NCBI RefSeq assembly: GCF_014699035.1 | Contig: NZ_JACXAA010000006.1 | Location: forward strand, 186,001 to 250,000 | Length of the DNA stretch: 64,000 nucleotides | Source: Spirosoma validum | GTDB taxonomy: Bacteria; Bacteroidota; Bacteroidia; Cytophagales; Spirosomataceae | Direction: 5' to 3' | Shown: in pieces, positions 44,645 through 53,734 of the stretch | How the letters are laid out: each line of letters begins with the position of its first letter | Numbering within the stretch: position 1 is the stretch's first letter | Position numbers and translations under genes: made by a program | The notes under the pieces: model-generated | The model's database searches: none | Told to the model about the DNA's origin: nothing | What the model saw: the letters and a program-made list of their open reading frames with translations, nothing else

Positions 44645-45559
44645 CTATTGCATCTCGTACTGATAAATCCATTCTGACAGCGTGGCCATAGTTGCGCATG
44701 TCAAAGCATCGTCCTTGATTTCTTTCGACAAAAGCACCAGTACGTATTTCCGTCCATCGGGCAGAAAAACAATTCCTGAATCGTGTCGAACGCCTTTGAT
44801 CGAACCTGTTTTGTGCGCGACTTTGATTGTTTTTGGTAATTTAGCCGGAATCGCACTATTGAATTTTTGATCCATCAACGTAGCAATCATAGCTTTCGAC
44901 GCTTTGGGACTCACGGCCTGCCCTTTGGCAATCTTGTCAAAAATCACCATCAGATCATAGGCGGTTGTTGTGTTGTTGAGGCCTTTGGCAAACGCTTTAC
45001 TATCTTCAACACCCCGCCAAACCTGAATATCATTTGCCCCTAGCTCACGCATGGTTTGCGTTACGTTCTGGGCACCTACCCGCTCGATCACTAGATTGGT
45101 GGCCAGGTTACTGCTCCAGATAATCATGTCATAGACCAAAGACGATATGGTTCGTTTGGTCCCAATGGCTTTGTAAATGGTCGTATCGCTGTCGTCAGTA
45201 GCCTTTAATTGGTAAGGACTTCCGTCGACAATACTCTTAAAATCCGTCGTTATCGTGATTGAATCGGAGAGTGACAATTTATGCTGGGCCGCCTGCTTGT
45301 ATACCTCAATCATAACGGGCGTTTTCATGGTGCTTGCCGCGTGAAACCCTTCACGCTCCCGAATCAGCAATTCCTCACCCGTAGTCAAATCTTTAAATGC
45401 AACCGCAAAAGTCCCTGTCTGTTGCCTCAGTTCACTCTCGATCTTTTGCTTCAGTTGCTCTAACGTCAGCTTCGTTTGACCGTAAGTTGGCGACCAGACT
45501 GTTATAGCGCACGCCGTTAGCAGGGCAAACGATAATGCCTTGTTCTTCATACTCATCAT
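44645..45559 (-). CDS. Class A beta-lactamase-like serine hydrolase
   Basis: A secreted 304-residue protein with a signal peptide (to about residue 27, SPTYGQ). Active-site motifs: S76-T-M-K79, S149-S-N151, E185 in WRGVEDSKAF as a candidate omega-loop base, and K250-T-G. All class A elements are present, though the omega loop differs from standard RxExxLN. It may be a true beta-lactamase or a PBP-like peptidase. It lies about 4 kb from the BlaI/BlaR1 pair, and no copy of their TACGAA-N4-TTCGTA operator was seen upstream. Confidence 0.85.
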   Translation of the reverse strand: MMSMKNKALSFALLTACAITVWSPTYGQTKLTLEQLKQKIESELRQQTGTFAVAFKDLTTGEELLIREREGFHAASTMKTPVMIEVYKQAAQHKLSLSDSITITTDFKSIVDGSPYQLKATDDSDTTIYKAIGTKRTISSLVYDMIIWSSNLATNLVIERVGAQNVTQTMRELGANDIQVWRGVEDSKAFAKGLNNTTTAYDLMVIFDKIAKGQAVSPKASKAMIATLMDQKFNSAIPAKLPKTIKVAHKTGSIKGVRHDSGIVFLPDGRKYVLVLLSKEIKDDALTCATMATLSEWIYQYEMQ

Positions 45560-45589
45560 CTTTGATTATTGCAGTGATCACGCCATATG

Positions 45590-46123
45590 TTAACGCACAC
45601 GAAGCAACTTCGAATAGCAGGGTTGATCACAGCGAGGCTTCAGCACCAGCGTGTCTTTGCGAAATTCTACTCCTTGTTGAAAGGGTACATTCGCCCGATT
45701 TGTGCTAATAAAAAAATTAATCAGCAGGCTGTCGGCATATGTCTTATCGACATTATAATACTTGATCGGACTATAGTACGTCATTTCGGTGCCGCTACCG
45801 GTTAGCTTGCCGTCGACGTCGAACGTGAGTATTTGTGGTGGTGTTCTTGAATAGCGCCTTGTCGTATAGAAAGACGTATCGCGCCGAATGTAAATGGAGT
45901 CTAATTTATTCTTCGATGTATCTTGAGCGATGGCCAGGGAATCGCGTTTCACGCGGATAGTAAACGTAGAATCTTTAGAAAACCGACGCTCCAGCAATTG
46001 CCACGTACCCGTAATACGGGAATCACCAGCGCCGGGCGAAAACTCGCCGTTTGTGCTTTTGCACTGGACGAGTAGGCAGGCCAGTGATGTTGTAAAAATC
46101 AGGAAAAGTACTGTTTTTTTCAC
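45590..46123 (-). CDS. Lipoprotein of unknown function
   Basis: A 177-residue product with a lipoprotein signal (MKKTVLFLIFTTSLACLLVQC, lipobox LVQC at about Cys21). The mature part starts with a TGTWQLLERRF strand and ends with LKPRCDQPCYSKLLRVR, where two cysteines could form a disulphide. No family is recognised. It is 30 bp upstream of the class A beta-lactamase-like gene on the same strand, so they may be co-transcribed. Confidence 0.75.
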   Translation of the reverse strand: MKKTVLFLIFTTSLACLLVQCKSTNGEFSPGAGDSRITGTWQLLERRFSKDSTFTIRVKRDSLAIAQDTSKNKLDSIYIRRDTSFYTTRRYSRTPPQILTFDVDGKLTGSGTEMTYYSPIKYYNVDKTYADSLLINFFISTNRANVPFQQGVEFRKDTLVLKPRCDQPCYSKLLRVR

Positions 46124-46205
46124 AGGTCAATCAATAGTTCGTAAAATTAACGAATAGATTCCTGCTGCCATTGTTTTACTGGTATTATCAGGTACTAAAA
46201 TGAAT

Positions 46206-46242
46206 GGGTCTTCATAAACCGTAACCCAGTTTATGAAGACCC
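46206..46242 (-). terminator. Terminator of mannose-1-phosphate guanylyltransferase gene
   Basis: Perfect 14-bp arms (46206-46219 and 46229-46242) with a 9-nt loop, 18 bp after the stop on the minus strand. Confidence 0.7.
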
Positions 46243-46260
46243 TATTTTATCGACAACCAG

Positions 46261-47346
46261 TTAAACAAATTCTGCTCCTCGCTCTTTCGCGTCGGCAACG
46301 AAATTTTTAACCTTTTGCTCTTCCTCTTTTCGGCAGATCATCAATACGTTATCATACTCAGCCACAATATAGCCGTCCAGGCCGTTTACTACTACAAGCC
46401 GATCTTTTGGCGTTTTGATGATGCAGTTTTTCGTATCGTAAAGCATGATATGACCGTCGATGACATTAAAGTCCTCGTTCTTGTCGGATACTTCATAGAG
46501 TGATTTCCATGTTCCCAGATCAGACCAGCCAAAATCACTCAAGACAACGTACACGTTGTGGGCCTTCTCCATGACGCCATTATCGATCGAGATACTTTTG
46601 GTTAACGAATACGCTTTATCAATGAAGGCAGCCTCTTTGTCGGTATAATAGGCTTCTTTCCCTTCCTCAAAAATCTCGGCAATTTCAGGCAGATGGGTTT
46701 CAAACGCTTTGATGATGGCCTGAACGTTCCATACGAAAATACCTGCATTCCAGACAAATTCGCCACTTTCTACGAATTGCTGCGCCAACTCAAGGTGCGG
46801 CTTCTCCGTAAAGGTCTTCACCTTCTTAATCTGGGAATTCGATTCACTGGTATCTGCTGAGTGAACGTACTGGATATACCCATAACCCGTATCCGGGCGA
46901 CTGGGCTGAATACCCAGCGTTACCAGAATATCCTGACCATTCGTCGCGTCGAGCGCCGTCTGAATTGTACGTTTGAATTCTTCTTCTTTCAGAATAATAT
47001 GATCGGCCGGTGCAACGATGATATTGGCTTCCGGATCGTGCTGAGCGATCTTGTAGCACGCGTAAGCAATACAGGGCGCGGTATTTCTGGCAATGGGTTC
47101 ACAGAGCACCTGATCGTCCGACAATTGTGGAAGTTGCTGCTGGCAAAGGTCTTTATAAAGTGAACTGGTAACGATAAAGATATTTTCTGGCGGGCAAATA
47201 CCGTCGAAACGATCAGCTGTTTGTTGTAACAGCGTTCGGCCCATGCCGAGTACATCGTGGAATTGTTTAGGATAACTTGTTCGGCTAAAAGGCCAGAATC
47301 GGGTTCCGATCCCTCCAGCCATGATAATAACGTATGTATGATTCAT
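46261..47346 (-). CDS. manC: Mannose-1-phosphate guanylyltransferase
   Basis: Makes GDP-mannose from mannose-1-phosphate and GTP. The 361-residue protein begins with the nucleotidyltransferase motif IMAGGIGTRFWPFSRTSYPKQ. It also has VAPADHIILKEEEF, FTEKPHLELA (active-site lysine region) and GVMEKA...WSDLGTWKSLYE. It lacks the C-terminal phosphomannose isomerase domain of bifunctional enzymes. GDP-mannose is a precursor of GDP-fucose, which the fucosyltransferase at the right edge would use. Confidence 0.93.
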   Translation of the reverse strand: MNHTYVIIMAGGIGTRFWPFSRTSYPKQFHDVLGMGRTLLQQTADRFDGICPPENIFIVTSSLYKDLCQQQLPQLSDDQVLCEPIARNTAPCIAYACYKIAQHDPEANIIVAPADHIILKEEEFKRTIQTALDATNGQDILVTLGIQPSRPDTGYGYIQYVHSADTSESNSQIKKVKTFTEKPHLELAQQFVESGEFVWNAGIFVWNVQAIIKAFETHLPEIAEIFEEGKEAYYTDKEAAFIDKAYSLTKSISIDNGVMEKAHNVYVVLSDFGWSDLGTWKSLYEVSDKNEDFNVIDGHIMLYDTKNCIIKTPKDRLVVVNGLDGYIVAEYDNVLMICRKEEEQKVKNFVADAKERGAEFV

Positions 47347-47477
47347 TGATGCTTACCTATAAGTAATATGGACACAAAGTTGTCAATATCTAACTAATTT
47401 AGGAAAGATGAGTTTTGATTTACGATTTAGCGGACGTATTGAGGCAGGATAACCAATCGTTTTTTCTACATCATACG

Positions 47478-48974
47478 TTAATTGAAATCTCCGCCAACGG
47501 CCCGCAGCAATGCCACGGCATACTGAACTTCCTGACTACGTAACTGAACCAGTTGCTGTTCCGACAAAAGAATGGTACGCTGTGCATCCAGTACTTCAAG
47601 ATACGTAGCTAAACCACGAACATACAACTCCCGGTTGTACTGCTCTGTTCGCCGGGCCAGCGTTAGCGTTTGCTGCTGTAAGTCAATTTGTTGACGTAGC
47701 ATGGCCAGATTATCCAGTGCAGTTTCGGCATCGCGCTGAGCCAGTTGCAACGCCTGTTGATACGTCTGCTGATTGGTTTGAATCTGTTGCCTCGAGAGTG
47801 CGATGTTCTGACGGGCCCGATGTCCTTCATACAGTGGCACGGAGGCATTGATGCCCAGAATATAGGTCGCGCTACTTGGCGTAAACCAAGGACCGATCTT
47901 TCCAGATAAGATCCCACCCGAACCTATCAACGTGACCCGTGGCAACGTACTACTCTGCTGAAGCGTAACCTGAGCAGCTGCAATCTCATTTTGTCGGATA
48001 AACTGTAACAGGTCCGGTCGACGCGCTAACTGTTCAATGGCAACATTAGCGTAGGGATAAGTCGGTACCGTGGTCGGCAACGTACCGGTATCAACTGAAA
48101 ACTGGTTGGGGTCCTGTGCGCAAAGTTGAGACAGACCATTCACCAGTTCTTTTCGAGCCCGCTCCAAGCCTCTTAGCGTAACTTGTAAACCCGCGTAATC
48201 CGTTTCGGCCCGTTGAACGTCGATCTGATTGATTAAGCCAACCCGAAAGCGTTCGCGAAGGATCGATATTGTTGTATCACGTGATTGGATATTCCGACGA
48301 AAAACGGCCTGTTCAGTGTCGTTGCCGCGAATAAGTAAATAGGTTCGGGCAATATCAGACGCCAGTGTAAGCCGGAACGATTGATAGTCGGCATCGCTAG
48401 CCTGCGCCTGTAAATCAGCCACGGCTATGCCGCTCCGAATACGCTTAAACAAATCCAGCTCGTAGCTGGCGTCAATCGGCAAGAGTTGGAACGTATTGAG
48501 CTGAAAACGAGGCAATAAATCCGTCTGATTCGGTATTGAAAGAGGTCGGCGCTCCGATAAACTCTGTGTGGTAATCAAGGCAGAACTCCTAATGGACGGA
48601 GACAGAAAGGATTGAGCCACTTTCACCCGAATCCGGGCTTCTTCCAGGCGGCTCAGCGCACCCCGCAAATTTGGACTATTATCCAGCCCTAACTGAATTA
48701 ATGATTCAAGCGTCGGATCACCAAAGCGACGAAAACCGCTGATCGTTAAAGCCGGCACGGAACCGTTCGGAGCTGGCGCGGCCGCTGACGTAGTGGTCAC
48801 CCCGGAAGTCGTGTTTGTGGCTGGTGCTTGCGGTTGAACGGTACCGTTTGTTGCAGGGGCAGCACTCGGTTGAACCGTTACGGCACCACCTGGTGCATTC
48901 AGGGGCGTGGTTTGTGCATTTACCTGAAAGACAACTACACTGGCAAATAAAATACTCGTTAAATAGTTATTCAT
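47478..48974 (-). CDS. Outer membrane efflux protein (TolC/OprM family)
   Basis: The outer membrane channel of a tripartite RND pump. The 498-residue protein has a signal peptide (to about 20), then an unusual Ala/Pro/Thr-rich stretch (about 22-73, with repeats such as PAPNGS and PQAPATNTTSG). Two outer-membrane-efflux repeats follow (about 85-280 and 290-495), with SYELDLFKRI and SVPLYEGHRARQ segments typical of the family. Its start overlaps the adaptor gene's stop by 4 bp. Confidence 0.92.
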   Translation of the reverse strand: MNNYLTSILFASVVVFQVNAQTTPLNAPGGAVTVQPSAAPATNGTVQPQAPATNTTSGVTTTSAAAPAPNGSVPALTISGFRRFGDPTLESLIQLGLDNSPNLRGALSRLEEARIRVKVAQSFLSPSIRSSALITTQSLSERRPLSIPNQTDLLPRFQLNTFQLLPIDASYELDLFKRIRSGIAVADLQAQASDADYQSFRLTLASDIARTYLLIRGNDTEQAVFRRNIQSRDTTISILRERFRVGLINQIDVQRAETDYAGLQVTLRGLERARKELVNGLSQLCAQDPNQFSVDTGTLPTTVPTYPYANVAIEQLARRPDLLQFIRQNEIAAAQVTLQQSSTLPRVTLIGSGGILSGKIGPWFTPSSATYILGINASVPLYEGHRARQNIALSRQQIQTNQQTYQQALQLAQRDAETALDNLAMLRQQIDLQQQTLTLARRTEQYNRELYVRGLATYLEVLDAQRTILLSEQQLVQLRSQEVQYAVALLRAVGGDFN

Positions 48975-50071
48975 CGGAGAGCTACTGATTTTTCGGATGC
49001 CGGTTTCGTGAACCGAACTTTCTGGCCGTCGCGCAGACGATCGTTGGGATTGGTAACCACGTTTTCGTTGCCCGTCAAGCCACTGGATGCTTCGAGCGTT
49101 GTGCCATAATCCCGACCGAGCGTAATCGGCACAAATCGCACGCGCTGGTCGGCTTCAACAACCACAACATGGGCACCATTGGGCGTTACGACCAGCGCGT
49201 TAGCAGGAATCAATACTGGAGCGTTGGTTGCAATCATATCAAACTTAACCTGACTATACAAACCCGAAGGTAACTCCTGTTTGGGATTCGGGATCGCTAC
49301 TTCAGCCAGTAAGGTTCGGGAATCACTACGTAACGTGCCTGATGTCCGTACGACCTTGCCTGTGAATACTTTGTTTTGCAATTCCGGTATGACTACCGTA
49401 GCGGGTAGACCGACTTTTATGTATCGATAATACGTCTGCGGTACGTCGACAAATACACGTAGCGTTCCTAATTCTGAGATTGTAAAAAGTGGCTGACCCG
49501 TACCTGGTGACACTAACGTACCGTTTTCAGCCGTCCGGCTGGTAATTACCCCTGTGAACGGCGCCCGAATTTGCTGTAAATCTTTCAGCGCCTGTAATCG
49601 TCCCAGATTTGCCTGGGCAACCGTTACGGCCGACCGTCGGGTATCGACATCCTGTTTGGCAATTGCGCCGGGTAGCTGCACACTTTGTAAGCGATCGAGG
49701 TTGACTTGCGCCAGTTGCTGATCGGCTTTAGCGCGCGCAATGTCCTGATCGAGTTCAGGGGCATCGATTGTAGCCAGTAGCTGCCCCTGTTTAACCTGAG
49801 TACCAATATCGACGTACCAGCGACGCAAAAAACCCTGGGTGCGGGCATAGAGTGGTGTTTGCCGATACGGCTGAATCTGGCCGGGTAAGGTTAGCCCGGT
49901 CGTATCGGATGAGTGCTTTAGTGGCACTACGTTCACGATTGGTATCCGGTTCTTTTCGGCGTTGGCTTCTGTTTTTAATTCCTCCTCGTTTTTCAGTCGT
50001 GGGAATACGCCAAAGACCACAAACAGCGCGATCAGCACGAACAACGGAAGTATGATTCTAAACGCTCTCAT
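48971..50071 (-). CDS. RND efflux periplasmic adaptor (membrane fusion protein)
   Basis: A 366-residue adaptor with one N-terminal membrane helix (about 5-24) and no lipobox. It has barrel-sandwich halves (LYARTQGFLRRWYVDIGTQVKQGQLLATID and IRAPFTGVITSRTAENGTLV), a short coiled-coil hairpin (about 110-150) and a beta-barrel (LRVFVDVPQTY). It links the inner membrane permease to the TolC-like channel. It follows the DUF952 gene by 19 bp in the same operon. Confidence 0.93.
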   Translation of the reverse strand: MRAFRIILPLFVLIALFVVFGVFPRLKNEEELKTEANAEKNRIPIVNVVPLKHSSDTTGLTLPGQIQPYRQTPLYARTQGFLRRWYVDIGTQVKQGQLLATIDAPELDQDIARAKADQQLAQVNLDRLQSVQLPGAIAKQDVDTRRSAVTVAQANLGRLQALKDLQQIRAPFTGVITSRTAENGTLVSPGTGQPLFTISELGTLRVFVDVPQTYYRYIKVGLPATVVIPELQNKVFTGKVVRTSGTLRSDSRTLLAEVAIPNPKQELPSGLYSQVKFDMIATNAPVLIPANALVVTPNGAHVVVVEADQRVRFVPITLGRDYGTTLEASSGLTGNENVVTNPNDRLRDGQKVRFTKPASEKSVALR

Positions 50072-50090
50072 ATAGCTTGGTTGCTAAAAC

Positions 50091-50390
50091 TCAATTCAAC
50101 TTTTCGACCGTTACAACGGCATCTTTATTCAGCGGGCCATACAGATGTGGAAACTGCTCATTGTTTGTGGCCGTCTCGTATTTCAACGGCTGTGTCAGTT
50201 TATCGACCTCAACGTGTAGCAATAACAAATCTGGTACGTTTTGATAATAGCGACGTAACGTTCCACTAACCTGCTCTTTCGTTGACAAATGAATAAATCC
50301 TTCGGTTTGTAAGCTATCCGCTTTGTACTCCGGCTGATTCTCCTGACTCATCCAGTCAGCGGTCGCAACGATGTGATAAATTAAGTTCAT
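50091..50390 (-). CDS. DUF952 family protein inside RND operon
   Basis: A 99-residue cytosolic protein with family segments IYHIVATADW, GFIHLSTKEQV, LLLHVEVDKL and FPHLYGPLN. DUF952 has no established function. Its start overlaps the RND permease stop by 4 bp (ATGA) and it ends 19 bp before the adaptor start. It is therefore translated within the pump operon, an unusual place for it. It could be an accidental passenger or an enzyme acting on a pump-related small molecule. Confidence 0.9.
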   Translation of the reverse strand: MNLIYHIVATADWMSQENQPEYKADSLQTEGFIHLSTKEQVSGTLRRYYQNVPDLLLLHVEVDKLTQPLKYETATNNEQFPHLYGPLNKDAVVTVEKLN

Positions 50391-53300
50391 TGATAAAGTT
50401 CTGACGGCTCCTCCTGTTCCTTTTTACTGGATTTACGAGCCAGATAACTGAATACCACCGGTACAAACAGCAACGTAGTGAACGTAGCCAGTAGCAGCCC
50501 ACCCATTACCGCCCGGCCAAGGGGTGCATTTTGTTCTCCTCCTTCACCTAACCCCAACGACATGGGCAACATCCCAATAATCATGGCTATGGCCGTCATC
50601 AGAATGGGGCGCAGACGCGTTCGGCCCGCTTCAAGAGCGGCTTCATAGGCATCTCCACTGACTTCGGGCAGATGATCTTTCGCGAAACTAACCAGCAAAA
50701 TACTGTTAGCCGTTGCTACGCCCACGCTCATAATAGCGCCCATCAGCGACGGAATACTGAACGTAGTGCCAGTCAGGAACAACATCCACACCATCCCACA
50801 CAAAGCACCCGGCAAGGCTGTAATAATAATGAACGGATACCGGAACGACTGGAAATTAACGACCATCAGCAGATACACCAGCAGAGCGGCAAACACGATC
50901 CCCAGACCCAACCGATTAAAGGCACTTTCCATACTTTCGACCTGCCCCCGAATCGAAATTACATTACCGGGTTTGAGTTGAGTTTTGTATTCAGCCGTAA
51001 GTTTCTCCAGCGCCTTGGCTACGGAACCCAAATCCGTTTTTTCGACCGAAGCATAGACATCGTAGCTCGGTTGCGTATTGACCCGATTGATAATGACCGG
51101 CGACGTAGTACGCTTCATTTTCATGACGTTACTAAGCAACTGGGGCGAAGACTGACCGGGAATAATCGGCGTACGGAGCAGTTTGTCGTATGAATCCAGT
51201 TTATAAGGGGGCGTCTGTACAACAATCAGATACGGAAATCCGGTATTTGGATCAGGCCAGAAGTTCGGACGCGTTTGTCCGGTACCGCTGAGCGAAATAT
51301 TCAGATTAGAAGCGACGCGTTGTTCCGTCAGACCAAACTGGCTGGCTCGTTCACGGTCGATATCCAGGAACAGTTCGGGCGCGTCGAGTACCTGATGCAG
51401 ATGCACATCAACCGCGCCGGGAATCTGAGCGATTTTTTCCTGCATTTCCTGTGTCACTTTGAGATTATTAGCCCGATCGAAACCCGATACCTGCACGTCG
51501 ATACTAGCCGTCAGACCGAAGTTCAGAATCTGACTGACAATATCGGCAGGCAGGAAAAAATACGTAACGTCGGGCATTTCCTCCCGTAGTCGCGCCCGAA
51601 TTTTACGGACGTACTCAAGCGTAGGCTTCGACCGCTCTTCGCTTAGCGAAATGAGCAACTCCGAATCCGCCGAACCAGCCGTCGAGTTATCCGAGAAAAA
51701 GAAATTATACCGCTCTGATGTCAGGCCGATATTGCTGATGATCGAGCTGACTTCCTTTTCGGGAATAACTTCTCGTACAATCTCCGTGGTTTTGGCCGAT
51801 ATTTGTTCAGTGGATTCCAGCCGGGTTCCAGCCGGGGCACGCAGGTGCAGTTTGATTTGTCCCCCATCAACTTGGGGAAAGAAATCACGTCCTATAAATG
51901 GCAGCAGTACAGCCGTAAACGCAATAACGCTCAGAAAAACGACGAGCACCGTCCGGCGATTAGTAAGCACCCATTCCAGTGCCCGCATGTAACGAGTCTG
52001 AAACCGATCGAATCCATGATTAAAGCGGTTGTAGATCCGTCGGAATGGACTAGGCCGCTTGGTACTGTTGAAATCATGCTGATGTTCATTTCTAAGCATC
52101 AGGTCCGCTAAAGCAGGCACCAATGTACGGGAGAGTATATAAGAAGCCAGCATGGCAAACACAACCGCTTCGGCCAGTGGGCCAAATAGGAAACGAGCCG
52201 GGCCTTCCAGAAACAGGACCGATGTAAAAACAATACAGATAGTCAGCGTTGAAACAAGCGTTGGCGTCGCGATCTGCTGAGCACCTTCCAAAATTGCCTG
52301 CCGTAGTGGCATTCCCAGCTCCTCGTTCCGGTGAATATTCTCAATCGTAACCGTCGCGTCATCGACTAGAATTCCAATAGCGAGAGCCAGGCCACCAAGC
52401 GTCTGAATATTCAGTGTTTCGCCTAGTAAATACAACGTAATCAGCGACGAAAGAATAGACAACGGAATGGAGATGGCGACAATAAGTGTGCTACGCCAGC
52501 TTCCCAGAAACAGCAGAATCAATGCCGCCGTCAACAAAGCCGCAATCAACCCTTCGACCAAAACCCCTTTGATGGAAGCCCGAACAAATAAAGACTGGTC
52601 GAATAAACCTTCGATACGTAGGTTCTTAGGCGCGGCTGCCCGTACGGTCGGTAGAATCTGGTTTTTAATTTTGTCAACGATCTCGGTTGTCGATGCGTTA
52701 CCGGTCTTCACAATCCGCATCAATATCCCCTTACTACCATCCTGCTTAACGATATTGGTCTGTACAGCAGCGCCGTCGTGCACATTCGCTACGTCTCGCA
52801 TGTGGACCGTCGTACCCCCAATCACCTTTATTGGAATATCGTTTAGCGCCGAAATAACATCGGGCTTGGAATTTAGACGTACGTTGTACTCCCGATCGGC
52901 CAGTCGTAACGAACCGCCCGGCAGGGTCAAGTTCTGCGCACCAACGGCATTCGTTACTTCTTCAGGTGTTACGTTATAAGCGATCAATTGGTCTGGCTCC
53001 AGATCGACCGCAATCTGACGTGTTTTACCACCAAATCCCTGCGATAGTCGACTACCCTGTACCGTCGAAATCTGTGGTCGAACGCGGGTTTGAGCGTAGT
53101 CGGTAATCTGGGATTCGGTAAGGCTATCGGATGAAAGGCCTAGTTGCAATACTGGTACGTCGGTAGCATTGTACCGAACAATGAGGGGCGGCTGCGTGCC
53201 GGGTGGCATCCGAACCAGAATCGTCTGCGAAATAGCTGTCACCTGCGCAATAGCCTCTTCAATCTTTACCGTAGGCTGAAAGAAAATCTTCAGAACAGCT

Positions 53301-53566
53301 GTACCATTATATGTCTGGGATTCGAGCCGTTGAACGTCACTTACGTTATTGATGAGCGAGGTTTCAGAGAAGTTCGTGATCATCTTCTCCATTTCGTTGG
53401 TCGACAGGCCGCTATATCCCCAAATGACCGATACCACCGGAATATTAATGCGCGGAAAAATATCGGTAGGCATCTGACTAACGGCCAGCCCGCCCATAAT
53501 CATAATCAGCAACGCCATTACGGCGATGGTGTACTTTTTTTCTAAGGCTAAACGGACAATCCACAT
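50387..53566 (-). CDS. RND-family efflux permease
   Basis: An inner membrane proton-driven pump of 1059 residues with the standard 12-helix, two-large-loop layout. The helix-4 proton relay is GILVDDATVTIENIHRNEE. The N-terminus (IPVVSVIWGYSGLSTNEMEKMIT) and SGTGQTRPNFWPDP porter segments resemble multidrug/HAE1-like members more than heavy-metal HME members, but substrate is unknown. It is first in an operon with DUF952, adaptor and outer-membrane genes. An AraC-type regulator gene lies upstream in the same direction. Confidence 0.93.
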   Translation of the reverse strand: MWIVRLALEKKYTIAVMALLIMIMGGLAVSQMPTDIFPRINIPVVSVIWGYSGLSTNEMEKMITNFSETSLINNVSDVQRLESQTYNGTAVLKIFFQPTVKIEEAIAQVTAISQTILVRMPPGTQPPLIVRYNATDVPVLQLGLSSDSLTESQITDYAQTRVRPQISTVQGSRLSQGFGGKTRQIAVDLEPDQLIAYNVTPEEVTNAVGAQNLTLPGGSLRLADREYNVRLNSKPDVISALNDIPIKVIGGTTVHMRDVANVHDGAAVQTNIVKQDGSKGILMRIVKTGNASTTEIVDKIKNQILPTVRAAAPKNLRIEGLFDQSLFVRASIKGVLVEGLIAALLTAALILLFLGSWRSTLIVAISIPLSILSSLITLYLLGETLNIQTLGGLALAIGILVDDATVTIENIHRNEELGMPLRQAILEGAQQIATPTLVSTLTICIVFTSVLFLEGPARFLFGPLAEAVVFAMLASYILSRTLVPALADLMLRNEHQHDFNSTKRPSPFRRIYNRFNHGFDRFQTRYMRALEWVLTNRRTVLVVFLSVIAFTAVLLPFIGRDFFPQVDGGQIKLHLRAPAGTRLESTEQISAKTTEIVREVIPEKEVSSIISNIGLTSERYNFFFSDNSTAGSADSELLISLSEERSKPTLEYVRKIRARLREEMPDVTYFFLPADIVSQILNFGLTASIDVQVSGFDRANNLKVTQEMQEKIAQIPGAVDVHLHQVLDAPELFLDIDRERASQFGLTEQRVASNLNISLSGTGQTRPNFWPDPNTGFPYLIVVQTPPYKLDSYDKLLRTPIIPGQSSPQLLSNVMKMKRTTSPVIINRVNTQPSYDVYASVEKTDLGSVAKALEKLTAEYKTQLKPGNVISIRGQVESMESAFNRLGLGIVFAALLVYLLMVVNFQSFRYPFIIITALPGALCGMVWMLFLTGTTFSIPSLMGAIMSVGVATANSILLVSFAKDHLPEVSGDAYEAALEAGRTRLRPILMTAIAMIIGMLPMSLGLGEGGEQNAPLGRAVMGGLLLATFTTLLFVPVVFSYLARKSSKKEQEEPSELYQ

Positions 53567-53630
53567 GGTGAGCCTGATGAGTAATTGGCACCTATAGAAT
53601 TAAGCATTAACTCTATCTAGTAATGGAACA

Positions 53631-53725
53631 AAATTACCAGCAGTCCTGCCAACAGAACAGGTAAGTTTGGTAGATTCACTGGTAAAAAATGCAGATTTCT
53701 AAAATTAGTCAGCTAAAATTACCAG
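53631..53725. promoter_or_regulatory. Repeated AAATTACCAG sites before RND operon
   Basis: AAATTACCAG occurs at 53631-53640 and 53716-53725 in direct orientation, and an inverted CTGGTAAA lies at 53679-53686. All fall in the 168-bp spacer between the AraC regulator's stop and the pump operon's start. They are candidate binding sites for that regulator. Confidence 0.5.
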
Positions 53726-53734
53726 TTACGGCGC

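Noticed and set aside
37858-45559. A single blaI-blaR1-beta-lactamase operon
   Set aside because: The class A gene is on the other strand, about 4 kb away, with unrelated genes between and no shared operator.
50672-52979. Several plus-strand ORFs of 70-170 residues
   Set aside because: They lie entirely opposite the RND permease gene and show the biased composition of antisense frames.
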